Source: CAYSNP01 sp964432485
GTDB taxonomy: Bacteria; Bacillota; Clostridia; Christensenellales; DTU072
Direction: 5' to 3'
NCBI GenBank assembly: GCA_964432485.1
Contig: CAYSNP010000010.1
Span: 1 to 55,588 of the forward strand
DNA: 55,588 bases
The notes under the pieces were generated by a model. It saw nothing but the letters and a program-made list of their open reading frames with translations, was not told the origin of the DNA and did not search any database. Numbering within the stretch: position 1 is the stretch's first letter; every line of letters starts with the position of its first letter. A program made the translations under genes and the position numbers. Below are positions 18,627 to 27,756 of the stretch, piece after piece.

Positions 18627-20957
18627 ATGAATATACTAAAACTTGTTTTTTCTAATATACGAAAAAGGAAAGGAGCTAATATAACCTTTTTGGCTATGAT
18701 TTTGTTGGCGGCGCTAATGCTGTCAATCAGTCTTTCGCTTATAATAGGCGGCGCAAACTTTTATGATAAAAAGGTGGATGAGCTGAATGCACCGCATTTT
18801 TCTAGTTTTATTGTGGGCAGCAGTTATCGTGATGATAATGATATTAGTTTTGAAAAATTTGCAAGGAATTATAAAGGCGTTACCGATGTTTTTGTTTCGG
18901 ATGCAATTGTTACAACAGGCGCGTGGGGAAAGAAATCCGGAAGCAAAACTAAAACGATTTTTATCTTAGACGAAGCATCTGTAGGTAGCTCTTTTCAAAA
19001 AGTTTTCATAATTGACAAAAAAGAAACAGGAAATATAATTCTGCCGATTAACTTTAAAACAGACGGTTTTAGGTCGGGAGAGAAAGTCATTTTAGATATT
19101 GCCGGAAAGGATTATGATTTTACCATAAAAGGTTTTTTTGAGGATGCCTTATATGGCTCCAGCACCAAAGGCTCTAATGTCGTTTATGTTTCATCAAATA
19201 TCTATTCCGATTTTGAAACGGATGACAATTATACGCATTATAAAAATTTAACGGTAAGGTTTGACAGCAGTGACAAGAGTGTTGCTTTTTGCACAGCATT
19301 TGATAATTATGCTAAATTAAAAAATAATGAAGAGTTTAGAGCATCGTTCGAGGGCGGCAAGACAGGCGCAATGATGTTTATAAATATCTTATCAATATTG
19401 CTTATAGTTTTTTCGTTGATTATCCTTATTATAGCTTTTATTGTGGCGCAGTTTAGTATAAATAACACAATGCAAGAAGATATAACCACAATAGGCGCGC
19501 TGAAAAGTATAGGTTATAAAACCAAGGTGTTAAGGGGCAGTCAGCTGTTGCAATATCTTATGATTGCAGGAGCGGGGAGTATTTTGGGTACGCTGATTTC
19601 ATTTTTGACTTTTGGCTTCTTAGGCGATATAATTGCCAGCACATCAGGGCTTCTATGGCTTAGTGGCGCAAATATTGTCCCTGTTATACTTTCAATTGCT
19701 TTAGTATGCAGTTTAACTAGCCTTATAACATTTTTTATTACACGAAAATACAAAAGAATAACGCCTATTGCCGCATTACGACAAAGCGGTTCGCATTATA
19801 GTTTTAAGAAAAATATAATGCCGCTAAATAAGTACAAAATGCCCCTTGATTTTCACCTAGGAGCAAAACACTGCTTGAAAAATATAAAAAACAATATTAC
19901 ACTTTTTGCCATAACTATGCTTTTAGTTTTTGTCAGCGCATTTGTTTTTTCCATGAGCTATAACCTCAATGTGGATACTGCGGCAATGGAGAAAATGATA
20001 GGGCTTGAAATGGCTGAGGTTTGGGTACAAACAGACCCTTCTGTGGATATTGCCGAACTAGACTTCGCTATCAATTCACAAGAGGAAGTAGCACGCACCG
20101 TTTTAACTGCAAATTATATTTGCACCATTAACGGAATAAACTCCAATGTTTCAGTATTTGCAGATTTTTCGTTGCTTACCGAAAGCACCGTATACAAAGG
20201 AAGGTATCCTAAACTTGATAACGAAATTGCGCTTGGCTCAATAGCTACCAAAGCCCTAAAAAAGGGGCTAGGCGATACTGTGATGGTTGAGATTGAGGGG
20301 GTAAGCCATAGCTATACTGTTGTGGGATTGACACAAGATATAGGCAAGGAGGGAAAATACTGCAATATAACATTAAATGCAGCACAAAATCATACCTCAA
20401 GTTTTAAAATGGACATCATATATGTTTATTTAAACGATGGCGTAAATACCAAAGCATATATTGAAACTCTAAAAGGACTGTACGGTAATAAAATATTTTT
20501 GGCAGATGCCGAAGAGCAAATGGCATCAGTATTAGGCTCAATGGGTGGTCCTTTTGCGGCAATCTCCGCCGTTATGATAGTGATAACCGTTATAATTATA
20601 GCCTTTGTACTATTCTTGCTTTTAAGTGCATTAATTCGCAAGGAAAAGAAAGAATTAGGGATTATGAAGGCAATGGGCTACAAAAACGGGCGGCTTATAC
20701 TTCAAATGCTTATCTCTATGCTGCCGTCATTAATTCTAGGCTCAATACTTGGCGCAAGCCTAACCTTTGTACTGACCAATCCGTTATTGTCCTTGATAAT
20801 GTCCTCAATGGGTCTTGTAAGTGCATATTTTATAATCCCCGCTCTTCCAACAATCTTAATTGGCTTTGGCATATTTGGGGCAAGCGTGCTGACAGCTTAT
20901 CTAATATCCTTACGGTTAAGAAAAATCTCCCCTCAAAAACTTATTGTGGAACAATAA
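18627..20957 (+). CDS. ABC transporter permease with two FtsX domains
   Basis: 776 aa. An N-terminal membrane helix (about 17-42) precedes a large extracellular MacB-like periplasmic core. A first FtsX unit (about residues 245-380) has three helices, the amphipathic IGALKSIGYKT coupling segment and ITPIAALRQ. After a second helix at about 425 and another extracellular domain comes a second FtsX unit (about 645-765) with LGIMKAMGYKNGR and ends in ISPQKLIVE. The layout is that of SalY/YknZ-like exporters used for antimicrobial peptides or lipoproteins. The substrate is not predictable. The WYL regulator downstream shares its promoter motif. Confidence 0.9.
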   Translation: MNILKLVFSNIRKRKGANITFLAMILLAALMLSISLSLIIGGANFYDKKVDELNAPHFSSFIVGSSYRDDNDISFEKFARNYKGVTDVFVSDAIVTTGAWGKKSGSKTKTIFILDEASVGSSFQKVFIIDKKETGNIILPINFKTDGFRSGEKVILDIAGKDYDFTIKGFFEDALYGSSTKGSNVVYVSSNIYSDFETDDNYTHYKNLTVRFDSSDKSVAFCTAFDNYAKLKNNEEFRASFEGGKTGAMMFINILSILLIVFSLIILIIAFIVAQFSINNTMQEDITTIGALKSIGYKTKVLRGSQLLQYLMIAGAGSILGTLISFLTFGFLGDIIASTSGLLWLSGANIVPVILSIALVCSLTSLITFFITRKYKRITPIAALRQSGSHYSFKKNIMPLNKYKMPLDFHLGAKHCLKNIKNNITLFAITMLLVFVSAFVFSMSYNLNVDTAAMEKMIGLEMAEVWVQTDPSVDIAELDFAINSQEEVARTVLTANYICTINGINSNVSVFADFSLLTESTVYKGRYPKLDNEIALGSIATKALKKGLGDTVMVEIEGVSHSYTVVGLTQDIGKEGKYCNITLNAAQNHTSSFKMDIIYVYLNDGVNTKAYIETLKGLYGNKIFLADAEEQMASVLGSMGGPFAAISAVMIVITVIIIAFVLFLLLSALIRKEKKELGIMKAMGYKNGRLILQMLISMLPSLILGSILGASLTFVLTNPLLSLIMSSMGLVSAYFIIPALPTILIGFGIFGASVLTAYLISLRLRKISPQKLIVEQ

Positions 20958-21078
20958 AAACGCTTTTTTATACTGCTATTCAGTTTTCTTTAAGATACAA
21001 TATGATATAATTAAATTGTAAAGAGGCATAAATATATCTCTTTTTTGTTTATATTCGTTGGGGTTTTTGTGTTATGTA

Positions 21079-21115
21079 TTGACTATGTCCTTGTTATGGT
21101 GCATAATGTAGAAAG
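21079..21115 (+). promoter_or_regulatory. Promoter/operator of the WYL regulator
   Basis: TTGACT (21079-21084), 17-nt spacer, CATAAT (21102-21107). It is a near-copy of the promoter at 17712, including the spacer CTTGTTA and GGTG, which suggests autoregulation and shared control. Confidence 0.75.
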
Positions 21116-21136
21116 AACAAGAGAAAGGAGGGCATT

Positions 21137-22120
21137 ATGGCACAAGAGAACAGAAAGGGGTGGATAATTAGGATAAAGGAAATACTTGAAAAATATTCGG
21201 ACGAAAGCAATCCGCTAACACAGCAGCAAATTATAAACCTGCTTAAAAAAGATTACTGCATTACTTGTGAAAGAAAGGCAGTAGCCAGAAATATAGCTAA
21301 GCTGCGGGAGATGGGTTGTGATATTAAGAGCGATAGAAAGGGGTCGTATTTGGTAGATAAAGAGTTCACCGAAAGCGAACTGCGATTGCTTATTGACAGC
21401 GTAATGTGTTCACGGCATATCAATCCAAAGCATTCTAAGGATTTAATAGCTAAGTTAACTAATTTGGGAGGCATAGGATTCAGGAGCTATGCTAAGCATA
21501 TTAAATACGCAACTAATTGGGATAAATCTTGCAACTTAGACTTTTTCCTTAATATAGAAATATTTCATGAAGGTATTAATAAAGGAAAACAAGTAACTTT
21601 TTTTTACAATAAGTATGGACTTGATAAAAAGCTCCACCTAAAATCAGAAGAAAAGCGCATAGTCAATCCTTATCAAATGCTGCTTCACAATCAAAGGTAC
21701 TACCTTGTCGGCAATGATACTCGTTATCTTGATTTAATATTCTATCGTATAGATAAGATAACTAAACCTCAACTATTGGATACCCAAAGACGCCCTTTGG
21801 AGTCTTTGCCAAACTATGAAAAGGGTTTGGATTTAGGGCGAATAGTTGCTTGCCATCCATATCTTTATATAGAATCACCGCAAAGTATAGTAATTGGATG
21901 CCCTCCTTGGATGGTGGATGATATTATTGACTGGTTTGGCATGCGCTTTAAGGTTAAGCGCATTAGCAGTGAAAGAATTGAGGTCACCATAGAGGCCGCT
22001 CCCAAGGCTATGCTTTTTTGGCTTATGCAGTATGGAGAAAATGTAGAATTGCTTTCTCCTTTAGCATTAAGAGAAGAGTTAAAGAGCACTCTAGAAAAGA
22101 TTACCGGCAAGTATTCTTAA
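21137..22120 (+). CDS. WYL-domain transcriptional regulator
   Basis: 327 aa. The N-terminal 75 residues form a DeoR/HTH_11-like winged helix (LTQQQIINLLKKDYCITCERKAVARNIAKL). Residues about 145-215 are a WYL domain (VNPYQMLLHNQRYYLVGND, then FYRIDKI), and the C-terminal part matches the WCX extension of this family. WYL domains sense nucleotides or other ligands. AAAGGAGG precedes the ATG. Its promoter is nearly identical to that of the ABC exporter, so the exporter operon and the gene itself are its most likely targets. Whether it represses or activates cannot be read from the sequence. Confidence 0.9.
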   Translation: MAQENRKGWIIRIKEILEKYSDESNPLTQQQIINLLKKDYCITCERKAVARNIAKLREMGCDIKSDRKGSYLVDKEFTESELRLLIDSVMCSRHINPKHSKDLIAKLTNLGGIGFRSYAKHIKYATNWDKSCNLDFFLNIEIFHEGINKGKQVTFFYNKYGLDKKLHLKSEEKRIVNPYQMLLHNQRYYLVGNDTRYLDLIFYRIDKITKPQLLDTQRRPLESLPNYEKGLDLGRIVACHPYLYIESPQSIVIGCPPWMVDDIIDWFGMRFKVKRISSERIEVTIEAAPKAMLFWLMQYGENVELLSPLALREELKSTLEKITGKYS

Positions 22121-22176
22121 TTAATTGTCATAATTGGTAAGAGCTCATGAGCGCTGCGAATGAAAATGAATAAATC

Positions 22177-22210
22177 GTCTTTGCGAGACACAAAAGTGTC
22201 GAAGCAATCC
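22177..22210. repeat. Inverted, diverged copy of the 32-nt repeat
   Basis: Starts GTCTTTGCGAG and ends GAAGCAATCC, the reverse complement of the ends of the repeats at 22324-22484. Its centre differs and is itself a perfect GACAC-AAAA-GTGTC hairpin. Confidence 0.65.
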
Positions 22211-22323
22211 AGGGCACACGCTAGCACTGCTTAAAAATTATATTTTGCATCTAGTTGCAAAGTGATATGCTTTGGCAAGAAGACAAGGTGGAGGGGAAGA
22301 CAAAGAGCAAGCCTCTGGAGTCT

Positions 22324-22484
22324 GGATTGCTTCGCATCCGCTCGCAAAGACTGGGCTAAAAGGTGATGGCACTTGAATGGATGTTGTTGGATTGCTTCGC
22401 ATCCGCTCGCAAGGACTAGGTAACACCGTACTGACCATTCTAACGCACGCTGGGATTGCTTCGCATCCGCTCGCAAGGACTAGG
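22324..22484. repeat. Three 32-nt direct repeats at 64-65-bp spacing
   Basis: Copies at 22324-22355, 22389-22420 and 22453-22484 share GGATTGCTTCGCATCCGCTC and a GCAA(A/G)GACT(G/A)GG end, differing at two positions. The inner GGATTGC-TTC-GCATCC can fold into a hairpin with one bulge. The 33- and 32-nt interspersed sequences are unrelated to each other. The whole 22121-22656 interval holds no convincing gene; apparent minus-strand frames through it are translations of the repeat. It resembles dispersed REP-like palindromes more than CRISPR, as there are no cas genes and an inverted variant lies nearby. Confidence 0.75.
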
Positions 22485-22656
22485 TGCAATGCGCGGGTCG
22501 AGGGCGAGGGGCGAGGCAAATGTCGTGTAACAATGCTATTGGCAATAACAACTTTGTTTTACACCTTGATTTGCTTGTGTTTTATGTTTATAATAAATAA
22601 TAATTGAGCATTAATAACAATTTGGTATAAAAAATATCTTAAAAGGCGGTAAACAG

Positions 22657-25620
22657 ATGGATACTTTTACTTATGTCGGAATGGCGGCTCAGCACATTAG
22701 GATTCCTCGCTATAACTTATTTCTTCAGGTGCTAAAACGAAAAATGTATAGTAAGGTGCTTGCGCTTTCCGCAAGGATTTATAAATCAAAAGAACCTGTC
22801 CCTTTTGAAGAAGTAAACAAACTATACTTTTCAGCTTGTAAACCCGGAGATAAATGGGGCGGACTGTACGAATGCGCTTGGCTGGAGCTTACGGGCACGC
22901 TCCCTGACAACTGCTCAATAGATGAGCTTGTGGCAGTAATTAATGTTGGCGCAGAAGGATGCGTATACAATGAGCAAGGACCTTTGCAAGGGCTTACAGG
23001 ACTAATGTCAGTAGCGCATCTTTTTCAAACTAAGGTTGGCAAGCAGGTAGTGCCCCTTTCTCGAATTGGAGTTGAGGGCAAGCAAATAAAGTTTTGGGTG
23101 GACTGCGGCAATAATGGAGTGTTGGGAAAAAGCAAAGGACAAGCTCATTTCAAAAAAGCTGATATTTGCATTTTTCGCCAAGACTTATTTGCGCTGTATT
23201 ATGACTTTTATGCAGCTTATCAAACTATGTTAAATATTAAGGATAAAGCAAAAAAAGCCGAATTTAAGGCGGTGTTGAAAAAAGCTATCAGGCTGGCAGG
23301 TCCGTTAAAAGAGTCTGATGTACAAAAGGCTTTAGATGCGCTGGCTGTGCTTTATAAAGGCGAAAATAAGATTGATTTTACCATACATGCGGTAGGGCAT
23401 GCGCACTTAGACCTGGCTTGGCTATGGCCTTTGCGAGAAACTAAGCGCAAAGCAGTTCGCACCTTTACCAACGCGCTTTATTATATAGAAAAGCAGCCTG
23501 ATTATGTCTTTGGCACCAGTCAACCCCAAATACTGGAATGGCTAAAGCAAGAATATCCCGAACTCTTTGAGCGTATAAAAAAGGCAATAGCGGCAGGCAA
23601 TATAGAGCCGCAAGGCGGTATGTGGACAGAGCCTGACACCAATTTGCCATGCGGCGAAAGTTTGATAAGGCAATTTTACTATGGTAAAAAGTTTTTTGCA
23701 CAAGAGTTTGGCAAAGATATAACTCACCTATGGGTGCCTGATGTCTTTGGGTATACTGCCGCTCTGCCCCAAATAATTAAAAAGTGCGGCGCAGATTACT
23801 TTATGACCATTAAAATCAGTTGGAATACTGTAAATAAGTTTCCGCATCATACTTTTGTTTGGGAGGGACTAGATAACTCCTCCGTTTTGGTGCATATGCC
23901 GCCCGAAGGAGATTACAATTCCTCCGCTTCGCCTTTTAGCATTAATTATGTGGAAAAGAATTACTCACAACGCAAAGTCAGCAATATTTCGCTTATGCCT
24001 TTTGGCGCAGGTGACGGCGGCGGAGGACCAGGCGAATATGAAGTCAATATGATTGCACGAGAAAGGGCAATCAGCACAGGGCCTAAGATAGAGTTTTCTA
24101 CTGCCGCAAAGTTTTTCGAGCTTCTAGATAAGGATAAGGACTCTTATCCAAGCTACAAAGGAGAGCTTTATTTAGAAAAGCATCAAGGCACTTATACAAC
24201 TCAAGCCTTTATCAAAAAGAATAATAGGCTAATGGAGCGGCTATTGCACAATGCGGAATGGCTATGCACTCTTGCCAAGATTCAAAAGGATATCTCCTAT
24301 CCCAGAAAGCAACTTGACAAGATATGGAAAGAAGTCCTGCTTTATCAATTCCATGATATTTTGCCCGGCTCTAGTGTAAAAAGGGTTTATGATGAATGCA
24401 AACCTGCTTACAAGCGCTTAAAAGAGCGTGCTGACAGAATCATTGCCAATACCCTTGATAGCTTTACAAAAGAGGGCGGATTGCACGCAGCCAATCCGAT
24501 AGATTTTGCCCGAAAAGGCTACCTAAAACACAATGGGGCATGGTATGCTTATCAGGTGGACGGTTATTCTTCTTGCAAGCTGTTACCGGTACGATCTGCT
24601 AATAAGGAGCTTGCTTTCGGTAGCCAAACAATAGAAAATGGGATACTAAAAGCCAGCTTTAATGAAGAAGGCGATATGGTCAGCTTAATAGATAAGGCTT
24701 CGGGCAAGGGCTTTGTTAAAAGTGTTTTTGCCGCTCCTCGAATATATAAGGATAGATATACAGTACCTTATAATGCTTGGGATATAGATAGCAATTATGT
24801 TAACAAAAAGCCCCGCAAGCTAAAGCTGGTAAGCGCAACCTCTTATATAGACGGACAAAGCGTAGTTAGAGAAAATAAGTTTAGGTATAATAAATCTTTT
24901 TTAATTCAAAAGATTATTATTACTGCGGGCAGCCCTTATATCTTATTGGATTATAGCGTAAGCTGGTACGAAAGACATAAAATGTTGCGTACTGATTTCT
25001 ACCCTACACACTTTTCCGATAAGGTGCTATGCAATATTCAGTTTGGCAATATTGCCAGGAGCACCAAGACGGATAATAAAATTGATAAGGCACAATTTGA
25101 AATACCTGCTCACAAATGGGTGGATGTTACAAATAATGGCTGGGGTGTTGCAGTATTAAATGACAGCAAGTACGGTCATAGAGTTAAAGACGGTTTAATT
25201 AGCGTCAATTGTTTAAGAAGCACTACCTATCCCGACCCCACAGCAGACAAAGGGGCGCAAGAGTTTACGCTTGCAATATATCCGCATAAAGGCGAAGCGG
25301 TAGACAGCGAGCTAATTAAGATAGGTTATGAGCTTAACAATCCGCTATTGGTGCAAAATGGCAAGGTAGAATTATCTCCTATAGCCAACTGTAGCGGTGA
25401 CGGTGTAATAGTAGAAAGTATAATGCTTACAGAATCCGGCAATCCTGCCCTGCGCTTGTATGAGTCTAAAGGGAGAGAAACTGCTGCAAACCTCAAGATT
25501 AACATATCTTATAAGGAAGTTGCAGAAACTAATATGCTTTTTGCAGACAGCAAACCCTGCAACCCTGACTTGCTGAAGTTTACTCCGTATGAGGTGAAAA
25601 CATTGGTAATAAAATGTTAG
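22657..25620 (+). CDS. Alpha-mannosidase, glycoside hydrolase family 38
   Basis: 987 aa, the full length of bacterial GH38 enzymes. The zinc-binding H-x-H-x-D-like motif is GHAHLDLAWLWP (His248, Asp252). The catalytic nucleophile sits in WVPDVFGYTAALPQI (Asp near residue 362), and FHDILPGSS is the second zinc-site region. A central helical domain is followed by a C-terminal beta domain (GSPYILLDYSVSWYERH). It removes alpha-mannose residues from N-glycan-type or other oligosaccharides. No signal peptide is seen, so the substrate must be imported. AAGGCGG precedes the ATG. A weak promoter (TTGAGC at 22604, TATAAA at 22626) lies upstream. The repeat patch separates it from the WYL gene. Confidence 0.93.
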   Translation: MDTFTYVGMAAQHIRIPRYNLFLQVLKRKMYSKVLALSARIYKSKEPVPFEEVNKLYFSACKPGDKWGGLYECAWLELTGTLPDNCSIDELVAVINVGAEGCVYNEQGPLQGLTGLMSVAHLFQTKVGKQVVPLSRIGVEGKQIKFWVDCGNNGVLGKSKGQAHFKKADICIFRQDLFALYYDFYAAYQTMLNIKDKAKKAEFKAVLKKAIRLAGPLKESDVQKALDALAVLYKGENKIDFTIHAVGHAHLDLAWLWPLRETKRKAVRTFTNALYYIEKQPDYVFGTSQPQILEWLKQEYPELFERIKKAIAAGNIEPQGGMWTEPDTNLPCGESLIRQFYYGKKFFAQEFGKDITHLWVPDVFGYTAALPQIIKKCGADYFMTIKISWNTVNKFPHHTFVWEGLDNSSVLVHMPPEGDYNSSASPFSINYVEKNYSQRKVSNISLMPFGAGDGGGGPGEYEVNMIARERAISTGPKIEFSTAAKFFELLDKDKDSYPSYKGELYLEKHQGTYTTQAFIKKNNRLMERLLHNAEWLCTLAKIQKDISYPRKQLDKIWKEVLLYQFHDILPGSSVKRVYDECKPAYKRLKERADRIIANTLDSFTKEGGLHAANPIDFARKGYLKHNGAWYAYQVDGYSSCKLLPVRSANKELAFGSQTIENGILKASFNEEGDMVSLIDKASGKGFVKSVFAAPRIYKDRYTVPYNAWDIDSNYVNKKPRKLKLVSATSYIDGQSVVRENKFRYNKSFLIQKIIITAGSPYILLDYSVSWYERHKMLRTDFYPTHFSDKVLCNIQFGNIARSTKTDNKIDKAQFEIPAHKWVDVTNNGWGVAVLNDSKYGHRVKDGLISVNCLRSTTYPDPTADKGAQEFTLAIYPHKGEAVDSELIKIGYELNNPLLVQNGKVELSPIANCSGDGVIVESIMLTESGNPALRLYESKGRETAANLKINISYKEVAETNMLFADSKPCNPDLLKFTPYEVKTLVIKC

Positions 25621-25706
25621 CATATTTTTGCTAATATGGGATATATTGAACTAAGTAACATTGCCTTAGGCATACAGGGATTGCAGCCTAAGCAAAGGAG
25701 ACAGCT

Positions 25707-25880
25707 ATGGATAATGATTTCTTTGATAAAATCACCAATCCTTTAGGAAATGACGCTTTATTCAATCCTACCAGTATGGTTTACGAGTTTTACAATGATG
25801 ATGATGACGAATTAGAAGAAGATTTTGAGCAAGAGGATTTTGAGCTAGAGGATGAAGATGTCTATAATGACGATTATTGA
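25707..25880 (+). CDS. Small, strongly acidic protein (57 aa)
   Basis: ATG with AAAGGAG 7 nt upstream, ending TGA. The translation begins MDNDFFDKITNPLGNDALFN, and its second half is almost entirely Asp, Glu, Phe and Tyr (DDDDELEEDFEQEDFELEDE). No membrane segment or known domain is recognised. It is 86 bp downstream of the mannosidase, in the same direction, and ends 8 bp before the convergent esterase gene. The good ribosome binding site and intact frame argue that it is translated, but its function is unknown. Confidence 0.6.
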   Translation: MDNDFFDKITNPLGNDALFNPTSMVYEFYNDDDDELEEDFEQEDFELEDEDVYNDDY

Positions 25881-25888
25881 TAAACAAG

Positions 25889-26758
25889 CTATGAATTTTC
25901 TCCGCCTGCTATGCTGTTAAAAAACTCAATTAACTCTGCCAGCCCTTGTTTGCTAGAAGAAAAAAATGTTAAGTTTAAGAAGCCATGTATCCCGTCCAGC
26001 CTGTTTTTTTCAACAAACATAGTTTTTGTGTTTATGCCCGTATCTTGCAAAAGCCTACTAAACTCAAGAGTGCCATAAAATAAAGTATCTCTTTTCCCTC
26101 CTGCCAAATAGCTGGGAGGGAACTTTTCATTGAAATAATAAACAGGGGAAAGCTCTGTAAGGTAATTTTCTTTGCCTTGTCCTTCTTTTTTCAGATATTC
26201 TTCTAAAAAAGAAAGCAGGGCGCATTTTTTTAGATTATTTAGGTCATATAAACCGTAAAATAAACCTGCTCCCGCAAAAGCCACTTCGCCATATTCGCCC
26301 TTGCAATTGGCTTTGCCGCAAAGCAGAGCCGCCAGGTGCGCTCCCGCGCTGTCTCCGCAAATAAATAAGGGCACATTTTGGCTGTTTGGCAAATGTTCTA
26401 AAGCATGAAAAATAGCCTGCTCGCAATCAGATACCACTTCGCTAAGCGTAACTTTAGGCATAAGGCGGTAATTAATATTCACCACTCTGTACCCTGCCAG
26501 CGCTATCTTTTTAACAATATAGTTATAATATCTTTTATCTAACGACATCCAAGAGCCGCCATGAATATAAAATACTATCGGCGCATCCTCTTTGAGCATA
26601 TGTATATCATATCTTTGCTTTTTATCCTTGCCGTAGCTAATATTGTAGGCACTCTTTAGCTCTTTTGCGGCAATATTGTGCGGTAAAATTAAAAAAAGCA
26701 AGAAAGGCGGCAATTTTTGCAGTAAATAACACCAAATAAATTTTCTTATTTTCCACAT
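25889..26758 (-). CDS. Alpha/beta hydrolase, GDXG-type esterase (acetyl-esterase-like)
   Basis: 289 aa. A hydrophobic N-terminus (LLQKLPPFLLFLILP) may be a signal anchor. The oxyanion motif HGGSW, the nucleophile elbow GDSAGAH (Ser) and the late DGIHGF (His) define the HSL/GDXG esterase group. The start at the ATG of MWKIRKF is favoured by AAGGAT about 8 nt upstream. It is divergent from kduI, with a shared upstream region of about 150 bp. In uronate-degrading loci such enzymes often deacetylate pectin or other decorated sugars; here that role is inference. Confidence 0.82.
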   Translation of the reverse strand: MWKIRKFIWCYLLQKLPPFLLFLILPHNIAAKELKSAYNISYGKDKKQRYDIHMLKEDAPIVFYIHGGSWMSLDKRYYNYIVKKIALAGYRVVNINYRLMPKVTLSEVVSDCEQAIFHALEHLPNSQNVPLFICGDSAGAHLAALLCGKANCKGEYGEVAFAGAGLFYGLYDLNNLKKCALLSFLEEYLKKEGQGKENYLTELSPVYYFNEKFPPSYLAGGKRDTLFYGTLEFSRLLQDTGINTKTMFVEKNRLDGIHGFLNLTFFSSSKQGLAELIEFFNSIAGGENS

Positions 26759-26829
26759 AATAGATATCCTTATTAAAGATAACTGTATTATACCACAACT
26801 TTTTGTGCTTTGCCGCACTTTTTTCAGTA

Positions 26830-26859
26830 TTGACAAACAGGGTAGAAAAAGTATATACT
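26830..26859 (+). promoter_or_regulatory. Promoter of the kdu operon
   Basis: TTGACA (26830-26835), 18-nt spacer, TATACT (26854-26859), 53 nt before the kduI start. Confidence 0.75.
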
Positions 26860-26912
26860 AACACAAGCTAGATAATGTAATTATATAGTTTATTATACAT
26901 ATAGGAGTTAGA

Positions 26913-27743
26913 ATGAAGACTTATTATGCAATTGGTAAAAAAGAGTTCTCACAAATGAACACTCAAGAGCTTAGAGATAACTTTCTTATTGATAAATTAT
27001 TCAGTTCTGGTAAGGTTAATTTATTTTATTCTCATTATGACCGGATAATTGTAGGCGGTGCAATGCCCACAGAGCAAGCATTGCCGCTTTCAGGTGCGGA
27101 GGAGCTGCTTGCAAAATATCCTCTTGAGCGCAGAGAAGCGGGAGTGATTAATATTGGCGGCAGCGGCAGGATTCAAGCAGACGGAGCCAGCTATAAAATG
27201 GCTCGTTTTGATTGCATTTATCTCCCCAAAGGCACAAAGGAAGTGCTTTTTGCAACTGATAATCCTAGCGAGCCCGCTCTTTTTTATATCAATACGACTC
27301 CTGCGCATAAGGTATGCAAATTGGCGCATATCCCTTTTGATAAAGCAATTCATGTAGAACTGGGCTCTTTAAGCGATAGCAATCAAAGGGTAATCAATAA
27401 GTATATTGTGCCGGAAACGGTAGAAACTTGTCAGCTTACTATGGGGCTGACTATGCTTTCAGACGGTAGCGTATGGAATACTATGCCAACGCATACTCAC
27501 GAAAGGCGAATGGAAGTATACCTTTACTTTGATATTGCGCAAGACAATGCGGTATTTCATTTAATGGGCACGCCTAGCGAAACCAGACATATAGTTGTTT
27601 TGGATAAGCAAGCAGTTCTTTCCCCCAGTTGGTCTATCCATAGCGGAGTAGGGACAAGGAATTATTCCTTTATATGGGGCATGTGCGGAGAAAATCAAGA
27701 TTTTGGAGATATGCAAGCGGTTAGGACTTCGGATTTAAGATAG
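26913..27743 (+). CDS. kduI: 5-dehydro-4-deoxy-D-glucuronate isomerase
   Basis: 276 aa, full length for KduI. It converts 5-keto-4-deoxyuronate to 3-deoxy-D-glycero-2,5-hexodiulosonate, the step after unsaturated uronates are released by lyases or unsaturated glycuronyl hydrolases. The family's zinc site is visible in MPTHTHERRMEVYLYFD (about residues 190-206), and RVINKYIVPE and GVGTRNYSFIWGM are also typical. AGGAG precedes the ATG. kduD follows 13 bp later, and the two enzymes act in sequence. The strong promoter at 26830 starts the operon. Confidence 0.95.
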   Translation: MKTYYAIGKKEFSQMNTQELRDNFLIDKLFSSGKVNLFYSHYDRIIVGGAMPTEQALPLSGAEELLAKYPLERREAGVINIGGSGRIQADGASYKMARFDCIYLPKGTKEVLFATDNPSEPALFYINTTPAHKVCKLAHIPFDKAIHVELGSLSDSNQRVINKYIVPETVETCQLTMGLTMLSDGSVWNTMPTHTHERRMEVYLYFDIAQDNAVFHLMGTPSETRHIVVLDKQAVLSPSWSIHSGVGTRNYSFIWGMCGENQDFGDMQAVRTSDLR

Positions 27744-27756
27744 GAGGGTAAAGTAT

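Noticed and set aside
22324..22484. CRISPR array
   Set aside because: Only three copies, no cas genes in the window, a diverged inverted copy nearby, and GGATTGCTTCGC-type palindromes are common as dispersed intergenic repeats. Reported as a repeat instead.
22231..22519. Minus-strand coding frames through the repeat patch
   Set aside because: The translations consist of the repeat read in frame (SGCEAIQ-like units) and have no ribosome binding site or known domain.
25615..25640. Terminator after the alpha-mannosidase
   Set aside because: TTAGCA/TGCTAA is a short weak stem with no following T run.
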